Below are positions 39,829 to 48,984 of a stretch of DNA of 64,000 nucleotides, piece after piece. The position numbers and the translations under genes are program-made. Every line of letters starts with the position of its first letter. Position 1 is the first letter of the stretch. Source of the DNA: Amia ocellicauda (taxonomy: Eukaryota > Chordata > Actinopteri > Amiiformes > Amiidae). The DNA lies in the NCBI RefSeq assembly GCF_036373705.1, contig NW_027102722.1:81671-145670 (forward strand). The letters are read 5' to 3'. The notes under the pieces are model-generated. The model had not been told where the DNA came from, searched no databases, and was given only the letters and a program-made list of their open reading frames with translations.

Positions 39829-39917
39829 TCCTTCGAGCCGGAATTGAACCAGCGACCTAAGGATGCCCGCTGCCTGAAACCTACAGTCCTCCGCTCTACC
39901 AACTGAGCTATCGAAGG
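39829..39917 (-). tRNA. tRNA-Tyr-GTA: tRNA-Tyr (GTA) with 16-nt intron
   Basis: Last tRNA-Tyr of the array; intact; intron 39865-39880, GCCTG variant. Confidence 0.97.
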
Positions 39918-39987
39918 GAAGCTTCTCACCGTCTTCCCCTGGCAGTCTCAGTGGCCGTGCAAAGCCAAGAAGCACCGTGGCTTGGCT

Positions 39988-42031
39988 CAGTGGTTTTCAA
40001 CCCGTGTGCCGTGAGGACTACCCAATTGTGTCGTGAGATTTTTATCCCCTGAAAAATATTATGTCATTTTGTTTGGTCAACTTCATAAATCTTGTATCAA
40101 ATCAAACTTATTCAAATGTGTGAAAATATTACATTTATACATCACCTGTAGAAAGCGTTTCATAACTGAAATGTTGTGTTTGCCGGACTGAACGCACACC
40201 TACACTGAGTTGCAGTGCTATCAGTTGTATCGTAAGGTACACTTATAAATTTCAATTTAAGAAGTGAATTTATAGTATCACCTTATCACGAATCCTGGAA
40301 TCTTGTAGAACTCAATTTCTGTAATAATTGGACACAGACACCAATTCCAAAGATATAAATTGTTAAATTTATTCAAAAACAAAGACTAAATGTAGCACTA
40401 CACTAATTATACAAAAGGGAAAAGCTAATCAAAATTCAACTCTAGATCAACAAATCAAAGACAAATCACTTCCGTGACCAAATCAAAGACCATGGGATCG
40501 CATATGATAACACACAAATCGTTAAACAAAAAAGGTTATAAACACATTAACTACAATACCGGTTAGTAAGACGAAGGTGAGTCTCTCGTTAGTATTGTTA
40601 GTCAGACATTAAATAACTACGCAGGTTAGTATTTATGTCAGGTAACTTCTCGTTATATATATATCAGTCTCATTTACGTTTAGGTGCCGAGAAAGATCCT
40701 ATCATTACTTGTTACCACAATTTCCCTTAACTGATTATTATTCAATGATCAAGGATAGGCAGGGCCACCAATAATCTAACGTCTATTGACTTGTGTCAAT
40801 TTCAGACTAAACAGTTAAACAGGAATGAGAAGATATTTCTCGGCGTTGACAGATTTTATTTCTAAAATTATCAACAAAACAGTTGAATGCAACACACATT
40901 TATATTTAAGAAAACTAAATGATATTACACATTCTAGAGTTATGAATCACAGATTAACATTTCTAATTGATTTCTTAAATGTCATGAATCACAAACTCCA
41001 AACTGTTAAACTTATCTGAACTTCGTCGCAGAGAGGCCTCTCTGGCTTCGGGCTCAGATAACAGCACACGGCACGAGGTCCGTGTGGTTGGAACAAAGGC
41101 AGTCCGGTTCAGCTTTGTCCAAGAACTTCCACTCAGTCGATGCACCTGGAAGTTGGGGTTTCGCGAATGTAGAGTCTTTTCCAAACAGATTTTCCATTGG
41201 TTTGAAGGCTCCAAGGTTGTGCACAAAATCTTCTTTGTAAGCAGGGTTCCACCGTAGTTACTTGAAGACAAAGTCTTTGAGGAAAGCAGGGCCCTGTTCG
41301 TTCCAAGGGTCAAGTTTCTTAAGACTCAAATAGCTATTTAAATGACTGGCACTTTCGTATTCAGTCGACTTAGTCAATTGTCCAGCTGTAAAACTCCACT
41401 GATCAGGTGGGTCTGTAAAGTTCTTTATTTAATAAAGTCCTTTAAAAGAATTCTTCGTACGGCTCAATCTCCTTCTCCCAGTTTAATTCTTCTGTTGCCG
41501 GCAAAGACTTGGTTGGTTTCTGGTTCCGGTTCTGGCAACAGAGCTACAGGTTGCGAGTTTCTGGTTCAGGTGAGAGAGAGAGTAAGAGAGAGAGACCGTG
41601 CGCTGTTCTTTATAGTCTGTCAGATCAATAGGTGATTGGTTCTTGATTTTTTTAGATTGGATTTCGGTTTCAGCCCCCAGTGTCCTATTGGAGGGGGGCT
41701 TGATTTATGACTGATGTCAATCCATGCCATCTTTTGGAAATGCCGGTTGGCCCGGGTTCGTAGCTCTATGTCGGGATTTCGGCTCTCGTCCACTTCAAAG
41801 AGTTTTTATTACCTACAGGCCCCTTTCTCCTATCTCATAGCAGGATTCCAAACTATTTGGCCTATTCTCGGTGCCATCCTCCCCAAAACTGTCACTTTGA
41901 TGTAAACCAGTTCCAAGCTGATGAGTTAAGGAAATCTGATAACTTTTGGTGGGGGGAGAGGTCTTCTTTAGATCAGTGCTTCAGCTCAGAGCTAAAATGC
42001 TCTTATCAAAATACACCCAACATAACACTAC
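39988..42031 (+). mobile_element. hAT-type element, diverged and right-truncated array edge copy
   Basis: The left end follows GCTTGGCT (39980-39987). From about 40,700 onward substitutions and small indels accumulate (CGGCGTTGACAG, loss of much of the GA tract near 41,572, missing blocks near 41,410). Similarity stops near 42,031, before the right inverted repeat. It marks the boundary of the array with unique DNA. Confidence 0.8.
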
Positions 42032-42376
42032 AATAATATATGGTTTGCTAAGTTGTAAATAATGGCTAAAATGCATTTACTGTGCATTCGGTTAATCATT
42101 AATTACTAGGTTTATGTTTATTTATTGCATGAATGTGGATCCTTCAAATGTTTAATAAATAATGACTAATATGTAAAGTTAAAAATTAATTACGAGTGTG
42201 TTTGTGCTTAACTAATGCATACTTCTGGCCCCTTAAAATAAAGTGTTATCAGATCTCCTTTGAGATATGACTCCCTCCCCTTCAGGTTCTGCAACGTTGA
42301 ATAAATAAACTTAGATAGCCGCGACTGTTTCCCAAAAATGTATTGTTTCAAATATGCCGTTTAACAGCATTTGTTA
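42032..42376. other. AT-rich intergenic DNA
   Basis: No gene seen. The stretch from about 42,050 to 42,250 (TTAATCATTAATTACTAGG through AATAAAGTGTTATC) looks like a fish-type interspersed repeat, but I cannot name the family. Confidence 0.4.
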
Positions 42377-43513
42377 GGGGTGTAACGTTACGGTACACAA
42401 AACTGACAGTTCGGTACGTACCTCGGTTTTGAAGTCTCGGTTCGTTATGGGTTCGGTACAGCGGGGGGGGGAACTAAACATTAATTCCTTTGTGCATGTT
42501 TCTAAGCTATGCAAAAGAGATTTCACTTGTTTCTCAGTCTGTCTGGTGATGCATAGCCCACATAGGGCACGTGCAACACATAACACAACATTTAGAAAGC
42601 GGGTGACACTTATTTTGTTACATATAAGAGCGACACTACTCCAGACACTCCCTTGCTCGTGATCTAAAGTTAGACAGAGATGCTGTGCTTGGCTGGGGTC
42701 ACCTATCAGACAGGCCTCACACTTATCAACTAATTCACGGCCAATACAATGTTGTAACACTAGCGCAATAATGCCCTTTATGGTGTGTGTCATCACTAGT
42801 GTTACATGATCATCATAGTTTTTACAATTATATCTCGGAACTTCCCTGTCTGAATCAAAACTCTTGTGGGTTCTAGCAAGGCAAGAACAGAAGCATGCAA
42901 TGTTCAATCTTGTTTGGGGTCTTAAAGAGTTGACAGAGGAATCAATATCACTGGTGTCTGGTACTCCACTATTCTAATGAAGAGAAAAGAAAATAACACT
43001 TAAAACTGTAATGTGTGTCGGTCAGTAAAGAAGTACACAACTAAACACAGTTGTAGGACCTCTATATTTACCTCTCTTTCCATTGATGGTCCAACTCCAT
43101 CATCAGTGTCTGAGGTTTTATCCTCCCTGCCATGTTCATGGTCCTTGTCATCATCTTCAGACTCATCACCAGTGTTGACACCTTCGTCTTCATCAGACAT
43201 TGGGAGAGCATCCCTGGGGCTCAGAGGAGGAGCGCTGACACTATTCTTTTGATAAACATACAAAGAAGAAAACATGCATTTAAATTCACTTTGCATTGAA
43301 ATTCATATATACACACATACGGCCTAACAGCATGTAAACACCGGCATACGTTTAAAATTAATAATAATATTCTAAACACGTTTTTAAAGTAAAATAAAGT
43401 GTTACCTCTTTTGGGTCCCTGTCTTCCGACCATCTTAATTTTGTGTTAGGTGCCCCCGCATCTTCATCAGCAGCGTGGTCGCTAGGGGGTGTCTTCTTAG
43501 CTGGTGTAGCCAT
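42374..43513 (-). CDS. Uncharacterised three-exon gene, predicted 293 aa
   Basis: Predicted exons are 43406-43513, 43072-43245 and 42374-42973 (108, 174 and 600 nt, all phase 0). The donors read GAG|GTAACA and GAG|GTAAAT and the acceptors TCAAAAG|AAT and TCATTAG|AAT. The start ATG (43513) has A at -3 and G at +4, with a TATA box about 85 bp upstream. Exon 1 encodes a basic then mixed-charge leader. Exon 2 is strongly acidic (runs of D, E and S, residues about 53-83). Exon 3 has a Cys-rich segment with a CxxC, a PSQ triplet and a following HLCL, spaced like a possible zinc-binding site near residues 167-186. I have the impression, unverified, that this motif occurs in uncharacterised proteins of fish and invertebrate virus-like elements. 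The last ~34 codons lie in transposon-like DNA, so the natural C-terminus may be lost. The function is unknown. Confidence 0.62.
42377..42478. mobile_element. Transposon-terminus-like sequence (hAT-like)
   Basis: GGGGTGTAACGTTACGGTAC followed by several CGGTAC/CGGTTC motifs and a G9 run resembles terminal sequences of hAT-type elements common in fish genomes. No opposite end was found, so it is probably a fragment. It overlaps the last ~34 codons of the minus-strand gene that ends at 42374. Confidence 0.4.
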
Positions 43514-43596
43514 AGTGCGCTATGGGGGTTTCCACCAGTTACCGCAGACCTGTTCTGTCCCGAACGGGTGACATGTTTTCTGTGTTTACCAGCATG

Positions 43597-43605
43597 CTCT
43601 TTATA
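43597..43605 (-). promoter_or_regulatory. TATA box of the minus-strand gene
   Basis: TATAAAGAG on the minus strand, about 85 bp before the ATG at 43513. The spacing fits a short 5' UTR. Confidence 0.6.
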
Positions 43606-43623
43606 CTGTAAATGGTGGCCGGC

Positions 43624-43772
43624 GGCTCTACAGAGGAGGCGGGGTGTGGGCGGGGTTGGGGGCGTGTGTGGGGACACGTGGGTAAATGGGGGGCAGTGGC
43701 TATACAGAGGAGGAGGAGTGTGGACGGAGTTGGGTGCGTGTATGGGTGCCACGTGGGTACAGTCATTTGTAC
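43624..43772. promoter_or_regulatory. Duplicated 74-bp G-rich promoter block with CACGTG E-boxes
   Basis: Two imperfect tandem copies (43624-43698 and 43699-43772) each contain CAGAGGAGG, a G-rich GC-box-like core (GGGCGGGG in the first copy) and a CACGTG hexamer (43675-43680 and 43750-43755) followed by GGTA. The block sits just upstream of the TATA box of the minus-strand gene and within the ~620 bp separating the two divergent start codons. CACGTG is the canonical E-box of bHLH-zip factors such as MYC/MAX and USF. Confidence 0.5.
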
Positions 43773-44061
43773 CCATTAGGCTCGTGTCCATAACAAATAT
43801 GTGATAACAATTTATCTCTCCAAATGGTCACCTCACCCAGTGTGTACACGTTGTTTTGAACGTGAGACCATGACCATAGCACGCATAGATACAGATGTCT
43901 GTTGGAGATCAACTTTATCGGAGTGAAATAGACACCCCAACATTCCGCCCCAACTGAATTCTGTAATGAGAACAACATTTTTGGCGGTTTCCTGGTATGT
44001 TATGTGGAATACAATTTTGTGTGATTCTTAGAAAAATTATGAAATACCATTTTGCCCCCCC

Positions 44062-44070
44062 ATAAATAAG
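44062..44070 (+). promoter_or_regulatory. TATA-like box, plus strand
   Basis: ATAAATAAG about 65 bp before the ATG at 44132, so the plus-strand genes appear to have their own divergent promoter. Confidence 0.35.
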
Positions 44071-44131
44071 CCGCTCCAAGCAGTTAATTTTACACATCCA
44101 ATATAATATATGAAGGGACACACTCTTCATA

Positions 44132-44314
44132 ATGGCATCTGACTGGGGTCCATTTGATGATGATGGGGTCCGTTTAATGGCCAGTTTTATTCAGATTCCA
44201 TGGTATGCCATAGAACAAGTTGTTATATATTATAAATTAATTACATCTTCTAAAACATTATATTGTGTACATTTATGGGACCAATGTTTGTTTTTTGAAT
44301 TGACAGTTGTTTAA
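44132..44314 (+). CDS. Small hypothetical ORF or first exon (60 codons)
   Basis: The ATG has A at -3 and G at +4 and lies behind a TATA-like box. The N-terminal third is acidic (GPFDDDG), and the remainder is hydrophobic and low in information. A possible donor CCATG|GTATGC at 44202/44203 would make this a 71-nt first exon. That phase does not join in frame to the acceptor at 44508, so the exon chain is unresolved. No family recognised. Confidence 0.3.
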   Translation: MASDWGPFDDDGVRLMASFIQIPWYAIEQVVIYYKLITSSKTLYCVHLWDQCLFFELTVV

Positions 44315-44403
44315 CCCACATAACTAAGCACTCCCCCACCCACCCCAAGTCACAGAGCAAACTTTGAATGGAGGTGTGTAACATTCACCATTTTTACCAA
44401 TGT

Positions 44404-44432
44404 TATTAATAATAATAATAATAATAATATTA
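44404..44432. repeat. (AAT)n microsatellite
   Basis: ATTAATAATAATAATAATAA run inside the presumed intron upstream of the exon at 44509. Confidence 0.85.
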
Positions 44433-44508
44433 TTATATTTTGTATTTGTTCGAAATGTAGTGAAAAGTCACTGTATAAAGTGTAATTGACATGTTTGTTT
44501 TATTATAG

Positions 44509-45002
44509 CTAAAAATGCGGCACAGCCTGCATTGCCCTGCTTGAGAGGCGTGTCAAGTGGAAAACAGCTGAAGAGATCCGATCGTGCTGATAAAGGGAGG
44601 TCCGTTCTACAGCGGGGGAGACAGCCACCAGTCACACAAAGGGGAAACACAGCGCCCAGAAAAGCCCTGAGTAAGACAAACCGGGTGGCACACGACACCA
44701 CCGATGTGGGGGTGCAATGTGTGAAAGTGAACCGACCGAGCTCCGCTACTGTAAAAAGAGGTAAACGGGGTAAAAGCACGGTTAAAGCCACCACTAGTGG
44801 GGATACTGAGATGAAATGTGATCAATCACCCTGTGTTGACATACAGACCCCTGGTGATTGTAGGGCCCTGGTGTTTAGCAAGCAAGCAAGTCAGCTTGTG
44901 GAGGCGTTAAACACCGCTCAGTGCAAAATACATGTTTTGACAAATTTGTTAAAACAAATAGGGAATTGCCCCGTTTCTGATGAGAGTTTGATGAATCTGT
45001 AA
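44509..45002 (+). CDS. Open exon, basic protein with C-terminal helix, hypothetical
   Basis: The reading frame is open from the acceptor TTTTATTATAG|CT (44498-44510) to TAA at 45000-45002, about 163 codons. It has no ATG near its start, which supports a spliced upstream exon. The first two thirds are rich in K, R, S and T with low complexity. The last ~45 residues, between about 44,860 and 45,000, look helical (QLVEALNTAQ region), possibly coiled coil. It lies 87 bp upstream of the next ORF in the same frame, separated by several stops. It is not recognised; the position within a virus-like cluster suggests a structural or accessory protein. Confidence 0.35.
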
Positions 45003-45089
45003 TTAACACTGTGAATCAATCAGTCTCTGCACGATCGAGAAGGGTTGTTACAAAAAACAACCAATTCTGAAAACAACAATTGACAAACA

Positions 45090-45668
45090 ATGAAAAAGGA
45101 GAAGCACAAAAACTGTCAGTCTGCTTGTGTAATTAGGGGGGTAATGAGAAATAAAATTAATGCTGCGAAAAGAATGCTGCGTAGGCTTAAATTTAGAACA
45201 AATGTGTCACAATTAGCACGGTCACAGACACTGTTGCACACTCTCCAGACGGGAGGCCATCCGGTAAACTTGGAAATTCAGGAATATATAGATCAGGATG
45301 TATCTAAGGAACTAGCATCGGTAGCTAATAACAATGATAATCAGATTGGGGGTGGTGATGCTGCAATGTTAGAGATGAATAATGAAAATGATGAACAAAT
45401 GGCTGAGGGTGGCGTTGGCGGGGACCCTCCTCGGGGGTTTTTGGAGATTATTCGTCGCTATGACCGAGAAATTAATAGGTTTCGGGATATGGAGTTTTAT
45501 GAAGAATTCAGGTTTGTGAACCTGGATCTGGTACAATCTTATATGAATGCTGTCCGTATTGTGCATGGAGCTGTGCAAGGATTGCTAAATGAAATATCAC
45601 ACAATGTGGGTCCTAATGATTTTGTACAGCTGAGACCGAGCTCGGGGTCATTAAATAATCCTTTCTAA
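45090..45668 (+). CDS. Hypothetical protein, virus-like cluster (192 codons)
   Basis: Begins at a true ATG with an A-rich leader and ends at TAA 45666-45668. The N-terminus is basic (residues 1-45). A hydrophilic, N/D/G-rich middle follows (about 70-115), then a charged segment around FLEIIRRYDREINRFRDMEF (about 117-136) and a helical C-terminus. The frame is identical to that of the following ORF, and the only break between them is this single TAA. The C-terminal ~30 residues resemble the segment that precedes the polymerase-associated N-terminal domain in Polinton/adintovirus-type proteins (from memory, not searched). Either this is a separate ORF or it is the 5' part of one interrupted gene. 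Confidence 0.45.
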   Translation: MKKEKHKNCQSACVIRGVMRNKINAAKRMLRRLKFRTNVSQLARSQTLLHTLQTGGHPVNLEIQEYIDQDVSKELASVANNNDNQIGGGDAAMLEMNNENDEQMAEGGVGGDPPRGFLEIIRRYDREINRFRDMEFYEEFRFVNLDLVQSYMNAVRIVHGAVQGLLNEISHNVGPNDFVQLRPSSGSLNNPF

Positions 45669-46304
45669 TCGAGGAGGCGAAATGTGGGGGAGCTGGACGC
45701 TGCAGATTTCTTAGAGAGCATAGCTAATTTACTACAAAGTCACACCGAAATTCTAACACATGGGAGTTTGCGAATAACGGTCACTGTGATTAGAAATATG
45801 CAAGGTGGTGGTGGTGCGCGGAGGCGCTTAAAAGGTATTTTATTTAGTAAAATAATAGACATAAACCAAGGTAACAATTTATGTTTTGCTGCCAGTGTGT
45901 ACCGCCTGTGGAAGGGTAAAGAATGCACAGATTCCGAAATGTTAGATGGTGCCAAACGAATGCATAGCCAGCTAGGGTTTTCAATTCAGAAAAAAAAATG
46001 TTTATCAGATATTCTGGCATTTGAAAGACTATTGGGGGTCATTATCAAAGTATTGTACCATGAAAACGGATGGGAATATTTTACTACGGGGCCTACACCT
46101 ATAAATTCTAAGTATCCGTTGCTCTTATCCTGTATCAAGTGTTGCTCATTGCTTCGCTGTCCTCGTCCTGTACCCTCAGTGTTTTCAGAGCCCGTTCTTG
46201 ATCTTGTAGAAATATATTGCAGAAGAGCAGAACTACAATCACACTTTTTCAATGCTATTGCTGTTTTCTACCTCCCTGGTGAGGTACCAATGCGGGAAGT
46301 TTGA
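45669..46304 (+). pseudogene. In-frame continuation, Polinton/adintovirus PolB-type N-terminal region
   Basis: Open from the codon after TAA 45666-45668 to TGA at 46302-46304. There is no ATG at the beginning; the first in-frame ATG is near 45,798, so as a free-standing gene it would lose ~43 residues. Features I associate with the N-terminal region of family B polymerase proteins in Polintons and adintoviruses are a glycine run (MQGGGGARR) followed by a block with a Leu-Cys-Phe-Ala core (near 45,882), then a short helix and a hydrophobic strand. No polymerase catalytic motifs are present; the ORF ends well before they would appear. The similarity is from recall and the copy is probably truncated and inactive. 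Confidence 0.38.
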
Positions 46305-46999
46305 GAGAGTATTTCTAAAATGTGTATGATCCAATACACACAGTTATTTAAAAAGCTGACGTCTTGTACATGCTCACCAGAACCAAGCCTAATTAAATAA
46401 CACATTTAATATAAAATAAGTACATGTGCAGTAGCCACTTGGACAATTACAGATCCCCAGGTCAAAACACAACAGAAAGACATGGAAGATCGTTTTTTCA
46501 AATCACACCTGTGGCCCCCCTAACTGTAATTTGGTATTAGTGGGTCAAAGGATTTATTTAGTTCAAGTCATAATAAGATCATATTTTGAAAGGAAACACT
46601 ACAGGATGTAATATTTAAAATGACTGTGAGTACCTTTCATTAACATTGTTTTAAAGGCTGGGACCAATATGGTGGAATATCTCCAACACACGGACATTGA
46701 GAGACTCGACCCCTTTGTGCTGCTGCTCAGAGACCAACTCTCAGTTGTCTCTGAGTAGGCTATGGATCAACTTCCTTTCCTAATATGAAGGAGACAATGG
46801 ATACAAAACTACAAAACCTATAGGCAACTATGAAAAACAGGTGATTATTGTTATTCTTCTCATTATAAACTACTTAATACATCTCTCCCATAAAGTACAA
46901 CAGGATAGTGGTGACGTCATTCAGGATTGGATTGCCATTGGTCAAAAGCCCTCTGAGAGAAATTGTGTGGCGACACTCCACACTCTTAGAAGAAATTGT
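46305..46999. other. Intergenic DNA, nothing recognised
   Basis: AT-rich with scattered short ORFs only. CTGTGGCCCCCCTAACTG at 46508 recurs at 57121, suggesting an unnamed dispersed repeat. Confidence 0.4.
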
Positions 47000-47175
47000 T
47001 CTGCACAGAACCATAAAGGGTTCCTCGAGTAATCGCTCTGGTGGATCCCTTTATGGCTCTATGTAGAACCCCTTCAAAGGGGTTACATGAAGAACCCCCA
47101 AACATAGCGTTCTATACAGAATCATTCGTTTTAAAATGTTATATATAGAACCCATTCAAAAGGGGGACACGTGCT
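47000..47175. mobile_element. MITE-like interspersed repeat
   Basis: Repeated motifs of the type AGAACC / GGTTC in both orientations (CAGAACCATAAAGGGTTCC, TAGAACCCCTTCAAAGGGG, AGAACCCATTCAAAAGGGG) are typical of small palindromic DNA-transposon derivatives in fish. Boundaries are not clear. Confidence 0.45.
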
Positions 47176-48443
47176 ATACCTGAATTTGTTTTCCAAATAC
47201 AATCTTTAAAAAATGTATGAGTTCATATATACAAACACACATACACAACGTAGAAATCACACTACTAGTGAAGTAACTTCATTTACATTATATGCCACAA
47301 CTCCTCAATTTGGAAAGCAAAAACAAGACATCTGATGTAAAAGTGTAAACTAATTACGAACAGCACTTTTGATTTTTATCTTCAATTCAGGGGCTACTTA
47401 TTCGCACAGTAAACTGTATTCTCTCTTCAGAGTGACTGGAATGTTTTTACCTACATTCAACTTAAATATGAAAGTTTCCAAAAACGGCATAGTTTTCTTT
47501 AAGGCTATTCAATGCCAAACACAAAATTCTCTCTGCTTTCAGTGCTTGTCCTTCAGCATAATTACACAGGTTCATGATGTTCTCATTTCAATACATTGTT
47601 TTCTTATTTAAACTATTTGACTTTGAGCTTACATTGAGAATAAAATCACTTTTGCAAGTAAAACCTGGCCAAGAAAGGAAGCAGCACTACAATAAAACAA
47701 TACACAGAATACAAAGCAGTTCCTTCAAAAGTGAAAGTGATAAAGAGTGATGTCTATCAGTAAATGACGTTGAGATCTATTGCATAATCTACAACACCTT
47801 ATACATCAAACCCAATTTACTAATATTATTGTTATGCATTCATTTGTCACATCTGCCTTTGTTGGTAAGGATAACAGTACAGGATCATCAATATGTACTG
47901 TAACGAAACCTGTCCTAGTAAGGTCGTGTCCTAACTGGATTTGACAGAGGAGCGTGTAGCTGCCACCACCTTTGGTTTACCGGACGGTCCGGTCGAATAA
48001 CCCTGGAAGCTAAAATTAGTGATGTAAAGGGAGAGTGAAAAGCCAAGAGGAAGTATATAACCAAGTCTTTTTAATAACCAATTTAATACGCTGGGTGCAC
48101 AATGTGCAATTTAGGCAAATAGAATAACAATCACAGTATCACTAAACAATCCATAAAAAGTCAATATCCATTAAACAGTTAAGTTAATTTCTCCCTCAAA
48201 TACATACGACCAATTATTATAATAAAACCGCAATTGACCTTCATTAAAGAAATACTAAAAAAAAACATACAATAAACACCAATGTAAGTGAAAAGAAACC
48301 ACAATATAAACATCAGATAAACCATACAATAAACACACCAATATAAGTTACCACAATTACAACAGCAATTTCAACTAAAAAAGAACACAATACAAACTCT
48401 TCAATGTAAAGCCAAAATTCACAACAATCCAAAAAAAAAAAAA
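47176..48443. other. Intergenic DNA with possible LTR-like segment
   Basis: No gene seen. From about 47,900 to 48,150 the sequence (TGTAACGAAACCTGTCC, later TATATAACC and A/T-rich stretches) has the look of a decayed LTR, but I find no partner. 48,361-48,430 is partly duplicated at 48,599-48,668 (offset 238 bp). Confidence 0.35.
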
Positions 48444-48984
48444 GACAGAATAAAAGTATGAATGTTGTGTTTATGTGCTGCGTATGATGACATTGTCCCG
48501 GTGCTCCCGTTTGGTGCAGCACACACACCTCAACACAACATTCAGTCAGTGCGAGTGGTGCGGCCGAGCAGTGTGGCGAAAAAAAAATACGATCTTCCAA
48601 CAGCAATTTCAACTAAAAAAAAAACACAATACAAACTCTTCAATGTAAAGCCAAAATTCACAACAAGCCAAAAAAAAACAAAAAAAAAACGGGTTAATTG
48701 CTGTTTTAGATCAATTGATTGGAATATAGCTAATAGGATCAGCAAAATCCAATCAATCAATCACTCACTTGGCCCTGTTACACAGACTGATTAATAGCAG
48801 TATGTTTAAGTCTAACCATAAATTCATAAATTAAAGCAAAGAAACTGTTACTATGGGCAAGGACTTGTATAAAACCAAGTTTAAACAATGAAAACATGTA
48901 ATCAAATACACATAATCCCACAAACAAACACATATAGATTTAAAATAGAGTCAGAGAGCTCCCGTCAACTGAACAGCTCCCCAG
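48444..48984 (+). repeat. Left arm of a 541-bp inverted repeat
   Basis: Matches the reverse complement of 55657-56197 over its whole length with scattered substitutions and homopolymer differences. It contains A-rich tracts, a short ATCAATCAATC repeat near 48,753 and no long ORF. It may be a dispersed element present twice in opposite orientation. Confidence 0.85.

Larger units (their letters stand above)
1..42031. repeat. Tandem tRNA-Lys/tRNA-Tyr array with hAT element in each unit
   Basis: The marker CACAAATCG recurs at 354, 3985, 7646, 11307, 14021, 16727, 20358, 24019, 27680, 30394, 33461, 37116 and 40513. This gives unit lengths of 3631, 3661, 3661, 2714, 2706, 3631, 3661, 3661, 2714, 3067, 3655 and 3397 bp. 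All units share one orientation and are nearly identical. A full unit is a ~0.95 kb tRNA cassette plus a ~2.69 kb hAT-type insertion. The short units arise from deletions that remove the tRNA-Tyr gene, part or all of tRNA-Lys and sometimes the left end of the hAT element. No ORF in the array exceeds 118 codons, and the small ORFs simply recur with the unit, so I treat the array as non-protein-coding. Tandem tRNA arrays of a few kb per unit are known from amphibians (Xenopus tDNA). Confidence 0.95.

Noticed and set aside
830-42000. Many recurring 60-118 codon ORFs within the tandem units (both strands)
   Set aside because: They overlap tRNA genes, microsatellites and hAT ends on both strands, show no domain, and recur only because the DNA repeats.
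1-42031. CRISPR-like array because of regularly spaced repeats
   Set aside because: Units are kilobases long and contain eukaryotic tRNA genes and transposons; no short repeat-spacer structure exists.
43435-43804. Overlapping ORFs on both strands in the G-rich region
   Set aside because: Low-complexity P, H and G translations from the duplicated promoter block; no support as genes.
44132-44510. Splicing of the small 44132 ORF to the exon at 44509
   Set aside because: The only decent donor (CCATG|GTATGC) gives a phase that meets a stop at once in the next exon; alternatives have weak donors.
48313-48794. ORFs of about 100 codons in the inverted-repeat arms
   Set aside because: Driven by homopolymer A/T tracts whose length differs between arms, which breaks the frame.
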